Assembly (NCBI GenBank): GCA_023101725.1
Contig: JALJCO010003880.1
Coordinates: forward strand, 80,001 to 144,000
Length of the DNA: 64,000 bases
Source of the DNA: Atherinomorus stipes
Lineage: Eukaryota > Chordata > Actinopteri > Atheriniformes > Atherinidae
Reading direction: 5' to 3'
The notes under the pieces were generated by a model. That model ran no database searches. It saw only the letters and a list, made by a program, of their open reading frames with translations, and had not been told where the DNA came from. The translations under genes and the position numbers were made by a program. Below, piece after piece: positions 11,437 to 24,008 of the stretch (positions are counted from its first letter, which is position 1; each line of letters begins with the position of its first letter).

Positions 11437-12720
11437 TCGCAGAACTAGAACACCACTCAGCTGCGCGTCATGGTGTTCTAAACTCCGCGTCGTGGATTAA
11501 AACTGTATAATGCACGGCTCCTCGTTGTTTAATGCTTACTTAACGGACACCCTGCAGCCAGTTAGAATCGAGTATTCACCCAGACTATGGTATAAACAGT
11601 TTTAATGCACGACGTGGAGTCTATAACACCACGACGCGGAGCAGATTAAAAGTGCATTAAAACTGTATAATGCACGGCTCCTCGTTGTTTAATGCTTACT
11701 TAACGGACACCCTGCAGCCAGTTAGAATCGAGTATTCACCCAGACTATGGTATAAACAGTTTTAATGCACGACGTGGAGTCTATAACACCACGACGCACA
11801 GCAGATTAAAAGTGCATTAAAACTGTATAATGCACGGCTCCGAGTTGTTTAATCCGCTTATACCATGGTTCCTCATTGTAAACATTTAATGGCAAATGTT
11901 TAATCACTTTATTAAACTTGCTAAATATGTTTGAGTATAGGAACTATTTTTATGCTGGCAGCTGGTTTGAGTGTTGCTATGGCGATGACAGTGATCTACC
12001 TACGTGTGCGTATATACAGAATTATTTCCCAACGTTCCAGCGGTCATTATTTCCGTATAACTGCTGTTAATTGTTTCTTTTTTTAACCTGTGGTCTTTCG
12101 GTGATCCTAAAATCCCTCCGCATCGCAAGTAGTCCGGTCACAGAACGGCAAAAAAACCCAAAACACAGCAAGCGAGCACGTAGCGACACCTGCTGACCAA
12201 AAATGGACGACTTCCCAATCAATTTGAACGTCTTCGGCGAGTGTGGAGATTTTGAGCGCCGGGTCGGATTCACCGTCCCCAAAACAAAAAAGACAAAAAG
12301 ACCAGTGGTGAGACGCATGCGGCTGACAGCTGAACCTCCAGTTCAACTTACAGAAATAGTCGGTGCTCGGCTAAATTCCAGCCGCCAGGACTCAGCTAAC
12401 AAACGTTGCTAAGCAACAAGTTCCCCGACCTGCCTCGACTATTTCAATCGGAGCGTAAGACATCAGAAAGTTATTTGATCCTCGCAAAGATAGAAGACTT
12501 TACTGTGAATTTTAGTTTTTGCAAGTAGCCGTGTAATAAGCGGGATAACGTCTGGAACGCAGGTCATTATCGGGAAATACAGACCGAGTGGGCGAAGCAT
12601 TCGTGGAGGGGTCTGCATCCGGCCTGTCGGTCAGTGTTTCCGCATAATGACCTGCCTTTATCCCTTTATAATGCACACCAGTTGACACTGACCATGGTAT
12701 AAATAAAATTATATAATGTT
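11437..12720. repeat. 160-bp tandem duplication and related dispersed-repeat sequence
   Basis: A segment starting AACTGTATAATGCACGGCTC recurs at 11501, 11661 and 11821, giving a 160-bp period with two full copies and a partial third. Within a unit, TATAATGCAC and TTTTAATGCAC lie near inverted partners, and a related TATAATGCAC / CCATGGTATAAA pair reappears near 12668-12705. This looks like termini or subterminal repeats of a DNA element, but I cannot define its ends or family. Confidence 0.5.
12203..12412 (+). other. Short open frame of unknown meaning inside repeat-derived region
   Basis: A 69-codon frame begins at ATG 12203 with a non-repetitive, protein-like start (MDDFPINLNVFGECGDFE) followed by a basic stretch (KKTKRP). 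A possible splice donor occurs after CCAGTG near 12305. I recognise no family. It may be a first exon of a transposon gene or chance. It is in the aff2 last intron, same strand as aff2. Confidence 0.15.
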
Positions 12721-14024
12721 ATTTATTCTTTTTTCTTTTTTTTTTTTGGACATCAGTCTTAAATATACCAAAGATTTCATCTGTTGATGTTTTATACTTG
12801 TTTTGTCGAGTGGATGTTATTTGTCTGTTATGGATCATAAAGGGTCGTAAATGTTAAATCTGACATTTCTTTTTGTACTTAAACACTCATTGTATAGAGA
12901 AAAAAAGATAATACTTCTACTAATGGTGATAATAAAATATGATAATATATAACATATGCATTAAATATATAGAAACTCATTTTAATTTTGCTTGTTTAGT
13001 TTTTTATTTTAGATCATCATCATGATTAAATTGGCATTTTAGGGGTTAAATCATTTGAATAATTGCATATTTGGTAGTTTTCATAGGGAATGAATTTGAT
13101 TTAAAGATTATTTTTAAAAATGGAAGTCATAGTAATCTGTAATGTTTTCATCGCGGTTTCTGGGAGTGGACCTGGGTACTCGACCCCCCATCTTTAACCC
13201 TTTAAGCCCCATAATAGTAACAGTCCGCCTGGTCCTTTTTCTCTTTATTTATCTGTACATCTCTCAAAAATTGCCTAGAGTGTGAAATCTTTTGCATATT
13301 TTTCCAGGATAAGTATAACTTTCAACATCTCTTGAGAAATAGTCATTTTTATATGATGTAGATTCATAAATTGTGTTAAATAAGAAAAAAAAATTGAAAA
13401 ACCATTTTGTATTTTCAGTAAGATTTCCTCTATAAACATTGGAGATGGACAGGTCCAAAGGTTTTGAGTTGACAGAAAATTTATTTTGACTATAATACAT
13501 GAAACCAGCAGTTTTGTTTGTTTGGATGACTTTATTTAATTCCTACTGCTTTTTAAAGTGCAGCAATAAGCAGGCGTTTTTATGAAGCTTGGTATTCTGT
13601 GAAGCTGTTTCCGTCCAGTTGAAGGTCGAGTCCAACTCCTCACACACTGCTTGATGGCTCCTCAACAATCTATTGTAGACAAGAAATAATATGAATGTAA
13701 AATGAAAATGGCCAATAAAAAGCCGACGTGTATATCAGCACAGAAGAAACGTAAATATTAATGAGTGTGTTTGACAAGTTTTAGCCAAAAGAAACCCACG
13801 TATTTCTCGTCATAAATGCACAATCCAAGAAAAATAAGAGACGGAAAAGACAGTAAAACTGTGTCGACATTTTCACGGTTCATTAGCAATAATGCGGAAA
13901 TGCTGATGACAAACATTCTGCTTGGTGCTGAAAATGTTTGAGAAGAGATTTCAGTTGTGTTTTTGCTTCGACCGCAGCCGTAACCTTCATTAACTCTGCC
14001 TCCTCCTCATCCTCCCTGCTGCAG
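12721..14024 (+). other. AT-rich end of aff2 last intron
   Basis: Unique AT-rich DNA with no array and no recognisable exon. It ends in a strong polypyrimidine tract (CCTCCTCCTCATCCTCCC) and CTGCAG acceptor at 14019-14024. Confidence 0.6.
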
Positions 14025-14146
14025 ACTTCTTCCGGGACCTGGACTCGGTCACGGATCCGCTGAGTCAGCAGAGCAGCATGAGCGAGCTGGTCCGCTACGT
14101 CAGACAAGGACTGCACTGGCTCCGCCTGGAGGCTCGCCTGCTGTAA
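14025..14146 (+). CDS. aff2: aff2 last coding exon with stop codon
   Basis: This 122-bp exon completes the codon split at 7419 (G|AC, Asp) and encodes the last 41 residues of the AF4/FMR2 C-terminal homology domain, including [18 protein letters not shown] and [19 protein letters not shown], then TAA at 14144-14146. The LVRYxRQGLxWLR pattern is the typical family C-terminus. This domain is known in the family for homo/heterodimerisation. The acceptor is CTGCTGCAG. A 60-bp-unit minisatellite begins 14 bases after the stop, so the proximal 3'UTR is repeat. Confidence 0.92.
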
Positions 14147-14160
14147 CCACGGAGACCGCC

Positions 14161-15960
14161 AGAACCGGGCCAGGAACCAGAACTGAAGCAGAGCGGAGGT
14201 CAGACCGGGAAGAAGCCGTGAGAACCGGGCCAGGAACCAGAACTGAAGCAGAGCGGAGAACGGACCGGGAAGAAGCTGTAAGAACCGGGCCAGGAACCAG
14301 AACTGAAGCAGAGCGGAGGTCGGACCGGGAAGAAGCCGTGAGAACCGGGCCAGGAACCAGAACTGACGCAGAGCGGAGGTCGGACCGGGAAGAAGCCGTG
14401 AGAACCGGGCCAGGAACCAGAACTGACGCAGAGCGGAGGTCGGACCGGGAAGAAGCCGTGAGAACCGGGCCAGGAACCAGAACTGACGCAGAGCGGAGGT
14501 CGGACCGGGAAGAAGCCGCAAGAAACCGGGTCAGGAACCAGAACTGACGCAGAGCGGAGGGAAGAAGCCGCGAGAACCGGGCCAGGAACCAGAACTGACG
14601 CAGAGCGGAGGTCAGACCGGGAAGAAGCCGTGAGAACCGGGTCAGGAACCAGAACTGACGCAGAGCGGAGGGAAGAAGCCGCGAGAACCGGGCCAGGAAC
14701 CAGAACTGAAGCAGAGCGGAGGTCAGACCGGGAAGAAGCCGCGAGAACCGGGTCAGCAACCAGAACTGACGCAGAGCGGAGGTCGGACCGGGAAGAAGCC
14801 GTGAGAACCGGGTCAGGAACCAGAACTGACGCAGAGCGGAGGTCGGACCGGGAAGAAGCCGTAAGAACCGGGTCAGGAACCAGAACTGAAGCAGAGCGGA
14901 GGGAAGAAGCCGTGAGAACCGGGTCAGGAACCAGAACTGACGCAGAGCGGAGGGAAGAAGCCGTGAGAACCGGGTCAGCAACCAGAACTGAAGCAGAGCG
15001 GAGGGAAGAAGCCGCGAGAACCGGGTCAGGAACCAGAACTGAAGCAGAGCGGAGGTCAGACCGGGAAGAAGCCGTGAGAACCGGGTCAGGAACCAGAACT
15101 GACGCAGAGCGGAGGGAAGAAGCCGCGAGAACCGGGTCAGCAACCAGAACTGAAGCAGAGCGGAGGGAAGAAGCCGCGAGAACCGGGTCAGCAACCAGAA
15201 CTGACGCAGAGCGTAGGGAAGAAGCCGCGAGAACCGGGTCAGCAACCAGAACTGACGCAGAGCGTAGGTCGGACCGGGAAGAAGCCGTGAGAACCGGGTC
15301 AGCAACCAGAACTGACGCAGAGCGTAGGTCGGACCGGGAAGAAGCCTGAAGAACCGGGTCAGGAACCAGAACTGACGCAGAGCGGAGGTCAGACCGGGAA
15401 GAAGCCGCGAGAACCGGGTCAGCAACCAGAACTGACGCAGAGCGTAGGTCGGACCGGGAAGAAGCCTGAAGAACCGGGTCAGGAACCAGAACTGACGCAG
15501 AGCGGAGGTCAGACCGGGAAGAAGCCGCGAGAACCGGGTCAGCAACCAGAACTGAAGCAGAGCGGAGGTCAGACCGGGAGGAAGCCGCGAGAACCGGGTC
15601 AGCAACCAGAACTGAAGCAGAGCGGAGGTCAGACCGGGAGGAAGCCGCGAGAACCGGGTCAGCAACCAGAACTGACGCAGAGCGGAGGGAAGAAGCCGCG
15701 AGAACCGGGTCAGCAACCAGAACTGAAGCAGAGCGGAGGGAAGAAGCCGCGAGAACCGGGTCAGCAACCAGAACTGACGCAGAGCGGAGGGAAGAAGCCG
15801 CGAGAACCGGGTCAGCAACCAGAACTGACGCAGAGCGTAGGTCGGACCGGGAAGAAGCCTGAAGAACCGGGTCAGGAACCAGAACTGAAGCAGAGCGGAG
15901 GTCAGACCGGGAAGAAGCCGCGAGAACCGGGTCAGCAACCAGAACTGACGCAGAGCGGAG
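14161..15960. repeat. 60/45-48-bp minisatellite in putative aff2 3'UTR
   Basis: About 1.8 kb of units starting AGAACCGGGCCAGGAACCAG and ending in GGGAAGAAGCC. The full unit is 60 bp; shorter units lack the GGTCGGACCGG part. The early copies (14161-14520) are exact 60-bp repeats, while later copies mix long and short forms. Multi-frame openness on both strands follows from unit length. It lies directly downstream of the aff2 stop on the transcribed strand. Confidence 0.95.
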
Positions 15961-15963
15961 TCT

Positions 15964-16962
15964 GGTCACGGTCCAATCAGCTGCCAGGATGTGAGGTCAC
16001 GGTCCAATCAGCTGCCGGGATCAGAGGTCACGGTCCAATCAGCTGCCGGGATGTGAGGTCACGATCCAATCAGCTGCCAGGATCAGAGGTCACGATCCAA
16101 TCAGCTGCCGGGATGTGAGGTCACGATCCAATCAGCTGCCAGGATCAGAGGTCACGATCCAATCAGCTGCCGGGATCTGAGGTCACGATCCAATCAGCTG
16201 CCGGGATCTGAGGTCACGATCCAATCAGCTGCCGGGATCAGAGGTCATGATCCAATCAGCTGCCAGGATCAGAGGTCACGATCCAATCAGCTGCCAGGAT
16301 GTGAGGTCACGATCCAATCAGCTGCCGGGATGTGAGGTCACAATCCAATCAGCTGCCAGGATCAGAGGTCACGATCCAATCAGCTGCCAGGATCAGAGGT
16401 CACGATCCAATCAGCTGCCAGGATCAGAGGTCACGATCCAATCAGCTGCCGGGATGTGAGGTCACAATCCAATCAGCTGCCGGGATGTGAGGTCATGATC
16501 CAATCAGCTGCCAGGATCAGAGGTCATGATCCAATCAGCTGCTGGGATCAGAGGTCATGATCCAATCAGCTGCCAGGATCAGAGGTCATGATCCAATCAG
16601 CTGCTGGGATCAGAGGTCATGATCCAATCAGCTGCCAGGATCAGAGGTCATGATCCAATCAGCTGCCAGGATGTGAGGTCATGATCCAATCAGCTGCTGG
16701 GATCAGAGGTCATGATCCAATCAGCTGCCGGGATCAGAGGTCACGATCCAATCAGCTGCCGGGATCAGAGGTCATGATCCAATCAGCTGCCGGGATCAGA
16801 GGTCATGATCCAATCAGCTGCCGGGATCTGAGGTCATGATCCAATCAGCTGCCGGGATCAGAGGTCATGATCCAATCAGCTGCCAGGATCAGAGGTCATG
16901 ATCCAATCAGCTGCCAGGATCAGAGGTCATGATCCAATCAGCTGCCGGGATCAGAGGTCACG
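15964..16962. repeat. 31-bp minisatellite with a CCAAT box in each unit
   Basis: Thirty-two units of exactly 31 bp. Each has GGTCAC or GGTCAT, then GATCCAATCAGCTGCC, then GGGATCAGA or a variant. CCAATCAG occurs first at 15973 and last at 16934, a distance of 31 periods with no indel. Every unit therefore has an NF-Y-type CCAAT box overlapping a CAGCTG E-box. It follows the 60-bp array without a gap and is probably within the aff2 3'UTR or just downstream. Confidence 0.95.
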
Positions 16963-17012
16963 TCTCATACGTTGTGTTGTTCGTGTGTTCGCGTGTACAG
17001 CTGATCTGAAGT

Positions 17013-17604
17013 CTGAAGGCCTTTCCACACGAGGATCGATGCGAATAAACGGCACGAAATTGCGAATAATTCGGAGGAGAAATATCGACGCATTTGTAAA
17101 CACATCTGCTCTGACGCAAAATCAGGAAGATGCACGAACAACCTGGCATCTGTTGTTCCGGAGGAACGTGAGCGTGCAGCAGCGATGGAGGAGAGGAAAC
17201 AGCTGATGTCACCGTGGAAACGCAGATGAGGGTTTTAAACATGACACCTGTAGATAAAAACGTGGAACGGCTGCAGATGGAGGAAACACGGTTACGGCAG
17301 CGCTGATTTTCCCCTCGTTTACCAAAGATGCTGCGACACGAACATGAAACACCTGAACCGTGATGATGCAGCAGCGACCGACTCTGTGACGTCAGACCTG
17401 CTCTGATTGGTGGATCGTGCATCTGTCCGATGCGAATATTCAGAAAATCAACCTCAGTTTGAAAAAGCAAACGTCACAAAATCGCAAGATGGAGTTTTGT
17501 CACTGACGTGAACGCTCCCGTTGATTTGACATTAATTTGATTACAGCTGTTGCCGTGCGAATCTTTCGTACGAAATATCCGGAGTCGTGTGCAAAGGCCT
17601 TCAG
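17013..17604. mobile_element. Candidate MITE (CTGAAGGCCTTT termini)
   Basis: CTGAAGGCCTTTCCACACGA at the left end is matched by the reverse complement of the right end, CTGAAGGCCTTTGCACACGA (19 of 20). Internal similarity continues as GATGCGAATAA versus GATTCGCACGG-type sequence. Length is about 590 bp. There is no transposase, and the superfamily is not assigned. Confidence 0.6.
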
Positions 17605-17611
17605 TCAGGAC

Positions 17612-18339
17612 TAGGGTTGGGCGACGATTCCCGTCCCGATTCGATTCCTATTTCGATTCTTTTAAGTGCCGTGGTTAAGAAAAATAAAATTTCCACGATC
17701 TTTTTGGTGGAGAACTAAATCAAATAACAGACATACTAACATAGTAACGTCCAGCTCTATTCGTGTTTTCACCGAAGGCATTATTCACATTTCAGCTAAA
17801 AAATGTAACAAGTAGAAAAAGAAATAAAATAATCTGACCAAATGTGAATAGAGCTGGTTGAAGTTCACCATTTTAAGAACTTTAACTGTTAAACTGGCTG
17901 TTTTCTAACTGCGGGACCACGTTGTTCACCGAGGAGGATCTAATATCTGACAATCAGCCCCCGCTTTGCGTTTTATTTTCCGTCTGGTTCATGAAACGGA
18001 GGCGACGGTCTAGTGCAGCGTTCTGCAACCTTTACAGTCCAAAGAGCCGAACCCAGCTTCAACCCAGCGAAACGAAAGGCGTCCAGAACCGCAAATATTT
18101 CACCGCCTTTTTTCAAAAACATCATTTTCAGAAACACTAACTTTATGAAATAAGAGCCACAGTTTGATTTAGACGTTTAGGTTTCAGAAAATGAAACTAC
18201 AGAAGAGGATTAGGGCCGCTGAGGAAAAATTAAATTAAAATTATAAGAAGATATTTCAATTTCTGAGAATTCTGACTTTCTTCAGAAATTGATACAGTAT
18301 ATTTACTGTGTATATATATATATATATATAGTATATATA

Positions 18340-18386
<47 letters not shown>

Positions 18387-18626
18387 TACACTTCTCACAA
18401 AAAGTTATGGATATTCAACTTTCAGTTTTGGGAGAACACAACGATGCAGAATAAATATTTAACCATTGTTCATGTCGCACATGTGCATTAAAAAGTTTAG
18501 AGAAAGTTTAATTCAGGTCACCTGGAAAGGTTGAAGTGGATTTTAGATTCATTCTGACGTCATATGAAAAACCAAATATCCTTGACTTTATGCGAGTGGT
18601 GTATATATATATACATATATATACAG

Positions 18627-18657
<31 letters not shown>

Positions 18658-19370
18658 AAAAAAAAAGTAAAAATTCTGAATTTTTTCTCTGAATTTTTCT
18701 TCTTCGTTGGCCCTAATCTTCTTCCGTACAAAACAAAATATTAAAACTGCAAATAAATAAATAAATAAAGGGGTAGTTCCATTTTCCTGTCCGGGATGTT
18801 GCTGTTTTGAGACTGTGTTGCAGAAAAAGCTCAGAAGTTTCAAAGCGAATGAGACGACAAACGGATGTAGAACAAAACATTTCTGGTACTTTGACTCGTA
18901 AAACTTTAGAGCAATTATTCCGGTGAAAAACTTCTACAACCTACATGTGTTATGGTGAATATTCTTAGATATTTCTGGGTTCTTTATCGTTTTTAGTCGG
19001 TGTTATTGAAGTGGACGGTGGCTCTGGAGCTGCAGGTCGCAGACCCCCGCTCTAGTGTGCCCTGAGATGGGGGAGGGGCCGCGACAGCGCGCAGTTAACG
19101 AAACGTTCCTTCACGTCGGTCTCAAAAGTCTGCAATAAGACCAGAAAGTGTCGCTAGGCTTGCTGCTAGCGGTTGGCTAAATGTAGCGAAAAAGAAGCCG
19201 AGTTGTGGCGCGCGTGTCAGCGTTATCGGGTGTACCAGAAACACTGTACGAACAAAGGTTCCGCATCCGGCGGATTCTATGGTGTTGGAGGGGCTGGGAA
19301 TCGCAAACAGGAATGGAAATTTAAAAATTTGAACGATTTCGGGAGCATCGCGGCGCTAGTCCCAACCCTA
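17612..19370. mobile_element. Candidate hAT-like non-autonomous element
   Basis: The left end is TAGGGTTGGGCGACGATTC and the right end reads TAGGGTTGGGACTAG when reverse-complemented, a 10-bp perfect terminal match. The 8 bases before (GTCAGGAC) and after (CTCATGAC) agree at 6 of 8 positions, as would fit an old 8-bp hAT target duplication. The interior holds TA-dinucleotide tracts and a nested inverted-repeat element. No intact transposase was seen. Confidence 0.5.
18198..18727. mobile_element. Nested inverted-repeat element with TA microsatellites
   Basis: Left AGAAGAGGATTAGGGCC and right GGCCCTAATCTTCTTCC are inverted copies of each other. Between them are two long TA tracts (about 18313-18385 and 18601-18652). 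It lies within the larger TAGGGTTGGG-ended element, so it inserted later or hitchhiked. Confidence 0.45.
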
Positions 19371-22300
19371 CTCATGACCTTCTGGAACGATAACCATGAC
19401 GTTAGCGTCATGCACAGACGGAGACTTCGGAAAGCAGTTTTTTTGGTTTGTTTTGTTTTTACGTGTCCTGTGAATGATTCAGTGCGAATGAAGAGGAAGA
19501 TGGATCATTGTGTATCTATAAATGTGAGTGTGTGTGTGTCCGTGCACGGGCTATGGCTGTATTTACACAGCAGGGAACATGAAGTCATTTTTAACTCTTC
19601 GTGGTGCGTTTAAACACCGCTGTTCGTGTGTTCGTCTGCTTATCGTTTCTGTAAATTCAGCACGACAAGCATGAGTTTCTGTTTAGTTTTGGACCATTTT
19701 GCCATTTTGCCATGAATGTGTATGAAAGACGATGTGGAAAGTAATTTTTACTTTAACAAAAAAAAAAAAAAAAAAAAGAAGGAAGGAAGGAAACTCAAGT
19801 GCCTCTATTTGCATCCAGTTGGAATTGCTCCATTTATTTAAAAACAGAGAATGGATCTAAATGATTTTCCATACCATATTGGTATAAATATGAGATTGTT
19901 TTTCATAAAATCTGATGTTTCCGTGAGCTTTTTACTGGCGTTTATGACGACACCAGGGTTTGGCTTTAAGACAAAAACGTGATTCAAGGGTTGGAGTTGG
20001 GTGGAAGTTAGCATCAGTTGCTATCATTTCTTTTCTGGATGATTTAAACGAGGATGGGTTTGTCTGAAACTTTGAAATCACCGCATGCAATAAATATGCT
20101 TCAGACCAAGAACTGCTCGTGTCCATTTGAAGAAAGACATGTTTGTGAGAGACGGCAGTGGCAGGAAAACATGACTGCTGCAGATCACAAGCTACAGAGA
20201 ACGGTTCATTCCTACCAGCAGATGGTCGTAAGCCAACGAAGCTCGGATCGTTTTACGAGCAGGAATCAGTGTCCGACGTTTGTTTGCCATTCATGAAATC
20301 ACAGCAAAGGAAATCCAGTTGTTTTAGGAAATTCTATCAAACTGTGAAAAACTAGCAGAATAAAGCTTTTATCTTACGTTTTCATTTTTTTCTGACAGCG
20401 TTTAACCCAGTTTCTGGGTTTTTCTGTTCGTGACACACGTTTAAAATTCACTTTCTATCCAGACTATTATTTGAGGATGCTGAATGAAGTTATTTCACAG
20501 CCATAAATACAAGCTCACATAACAATAACCTCGGTATTTATCAGCAAAATGTAGCCTCACAGTCCATTTCAAGTAGTTCCTGAGTAAAAACTGCAATGCA
20601 CTGTTGTTGACGAAAACAAGGTTGTGATCTACAATTACTAAATATGGGCAAAGATTCACCCGCCTACTGAAGGAAAACGAGTTGTCATGTTTTACTTTGT
20701 CAGTGCAGAAAATAACATGTGGATTGCATCAATGATTCTCACGGATTAGACCCAGATGAAACCAGAAATGCGTTTATTTTCACCAGAGTACACTCATTCA
20801 ACAATATCACAAGAAAGTAAAACCCGCTGTGGCCACAACCAAGTTGTACATGTGATGATGTTAATGGGCCTCCTGGCTGTGGAGTTTCTGAGGACTCGTT
20901 TGAATCAAACGGTGTATTTTCCACATTTAAATGGGGAAAAAATACCATGACAAGTAAACTAGTGAAGTAAAGACAAATGTCACACTGGGTTGGTCAGAGT
21001 TTAAAATCCCAGTGGAAATAGTTAGCAGCTGCTAGCTGAGTTAAGCTAGGCTTATAACCTAGCTAAAGCTGATGACAAGTTTAATACCTCCCTGCCACTC
21101 ACAATCACCTACTCAATTAGCATTAGCAACATTATAGAGCCGGCTAACCGTCAGTTAGCATGAGCAAATGTTTAACTTACATGTTTTGAGCCCCTTTCTA
21201 CCTTTACTGTCATCCTGCTTTGGTTTTTGTCCTCTTGAATTTGAGAAATATAAAACAAGGAAAATGCTATTTCTATGCTAGCAATCGCGCTAGCAACTCT
21301 GGAGCTAATGCTGATAATAATAATGATAATAATAATGCATTTTGTTTATATAACACTATAAAACTCAAAGCTACTGTACTTGTCAAAAGATAAAAGAACA
21401 GTTTTTTTTTAAAAAAAGGATAAAATACAGTACAATTAAATAGTTTAAAGAAATTAAAAAAAAATTCCAAATTAATGGCACAGAATCCTGATGGTATCAG
21501 ATGGTACCATGGATCCCCATGGTAATCAGATGTAAATATTTAGTTTTTAGACCCATCACAATTGATAAAAAAATATATATATCATGAAAATTATGGGGCA
21601 AAATTAGTACTTTTATTCTGCCATCTGTAGACGTTCTGTCAATGTATTATTTCTAAAGATAAAAAAATTGTTTTGATGAAAGAGTTGTAGCTATCACCTT
21701 TAAGCTAGTTATGTTTAGCAAGGCTAGTAGCCTAGTTAAGCTAGCTGTGTTCAGCCAGGCTGATGTTAAGTTTGGCTAGTAGCCTAGTTAAACACAGCTA
21801 GCAGCTGTTAGCTGAACACTTGAGAAAAACAACTCTGACTAACCACATTTTAACTTTAAACAATCCTAAATCACATCTAAAATCCACGTTATAGGTGGAT
21901 TTTGGGTTAGCAGGAGTTTCTTGCTCTGTTGTTTCAGTAACAGAAGGTTAAACATCCACGATTCAGCTTTTGTGACACAAACAAGGTTTAGCTTTTTAAA
22001 ATGTTCAGGTTTTAACTAAAACAAACTATGTAGGGCTTGTTAATGAGTTTAAAGTTAAGTATAGTTACCATCACATATACATTTTCTGCTGAGTCATGAT
22101 CTTGCCCCACATTTACTTTTTTCATAAAAGCGGTATCGTTGAACTAAAATGCAACATAACCTTGGCAGAAAGGTGTGATAATTCCTTTAAAAGGGCATTC
22201 TAAGTTTGCTAGCTCCCCCACAGGCACGCTCTACAGCAGCTAATTAATGTGGCATCTTACGTATATTCGTGAAAGTGCAGAACTCGTTGCATGCGTCACA

Positions 22301-23990
22301 CGAAGCAGGGAAGCTTAAAAAGGCCACGTTTCAGTTGGAGCCAGTCAGAAATATTCTGCTGTGACTTTTATCATGAGACCCTCGCGGCCTTGCGTGTAGC
22401 ATCCCTGTGATTGCCGTTTTCCTTCCCTGCGAGTACGTCGCAGTGTTAAATCACGTGGGAAATCAAACCCGTCTCAGAAAAACTCTCCCACATTTCCACG
22501 AGGTTCCAACTCGTTTTTGCTTTACGACTCGAAACGTCGACTTTAACAGAAGCTTCAGATGCTGCAGCTTTTATAAAGAAGATGCTTAAAATTCATTGGT
22601 AGGATTACGGTAAAAACTGGGTCTGTGGCAGCATGTTCGGACTTTTCCCGCCTCTCCTCCTGCAGCTTTGTTTGTGTTCCCCCCCCCCCCCCCCCCACCA
22701 TTACTGCCAGAAAGCATCTAATTTACTGCCAAATAAACGCAGCGTGCAGAGTCGCAGTGTTCTTGTAGATGGTCCGAATAGTTTGCAAATTGCAGGGTGA
22801 ACGTGGAAAACTTGGACATTTCCAAACAGCCTGGTGGTTCTTAGTGCAGCAGATAAATGTGATTTATGTCACTAAATGCAACAACATGAAATAACAGAAC
22901 ACGTGTGTCCAGCACGGATCGCAGTATTTCTGATGTATTTCCTGTGTTTTTTCTGTTTCTATCAGTGCTCTTTTCTATGGTTCTTTTTATAATGAAGTTG
23001 TTCTATGTGATGATCAAAAGTTGTGATGCAGTTCCATTGTTTTTAAATATTTAATGTGTCTGAAATATGGATTAAAATATGTTTGAACCAGTGATCCCGC
23101 TCTCTGCTGCTTTCTTTTTTCATCACACACGAGCTCCTGCAGACTTTAAAGTTATTAGGAGACACGCAGATCTAAAGGAAACTCATTAAATAACAAGCAG
23201 CCATCATGAGGAAAAACCACCATAATGTAAAGTTTCCTCCATAAATGGTTTTACAACTGAAAGACTCAGCGAAGCCTTTATGAACATAAGAGCCACGCTC
23301 GTGCTTTATTAGCAGTAATGAACTCCTGTTTCTACATCATAGCAACTGTTAGACGGCTTCACCACGCATGATTAATTCATCACATGTAGTTGCACATTAA
23401 AATTCAAGAGGGAAGGAGACGGCTGTGTGATGGGGGGGGGGGATGAAGACGGACGAGGAATGATGGGTTAAAGCTGAAATTAAAGTGTTTTCTGGAAGAT
23501 AAACCCGTAATTAAGCATTTCCAGAAGTGAGTGAGGGGGAAGCCTCTTCAGATATTACACTGTCTGTTTGATCTCAGACAAAACAACATTCACAGATTAA
23601 ATTTCTATGTTTAAACGCCAGAAACAAGTTCAAGCAATGTGATCTAACACGAACTAAACCCCCCCAGCCCTCACAGCCCCCGAAGAAAACGTCACGTCCA
23701 GCTTCTTCATGGCAGAATATCATGAGTCAGACCAGAACACACACCTGCACCAAGTTTGATGTTTGCATAAGTAGATAAAAGTAACATAAAAGGTCGTTCA
23801 CCCCCCCATCAGAAAGCTGGGGGAGCTGTGAGGGTGAAATCAGTCTCCATTAGAGTGAAATAACTCTGACACTCAGAGGAAGATCACAACTGCTGTGCTC
23901 TAAAAATCCTGCACTGAAATGTTCTGTGTTTAAAATCGTCCTAAAACTCAGCATCTGTTCTGACTGATGATAGAGTGATGCTGAGAAAGC
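19371..23990. other. AT-rich unique sequence, possible distal aff2 3'UTR then intergenic
   Basis: 4.6 kb without arrays or recognisable exons. It has homopolymers (A near 19760, 17 C at about 22680) and GCTAG-rich stretches near 21000-21300 and 21680-21820. A variant polyadenylation hexamer ATTAAA lies at about 23071 after a T/A-rich run, and an AATAAAG at about 20361. Mammalian AFF2 transcripts have a very long 3'UTR, so transcription from aff2 could extend this far, but nothing in the sequence proves it. Confidence 0.4.
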
Positions 23991-24008
23991 TGACGGCAAA
24001 CGAGCGCG

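Noticed and set aside
15964..16962. CRISPR-like regular spacing
   Set aside because: Units are contiguous without unique spacers, there are no cas genes, and the DNA is vertebrate. The same holds for the 23-, 30- and 39-bp arrays.
22407..22589. 60-codon frame in the unique region
   Set aside because: No family resemblance, no splice or promoter context; length is within chance.
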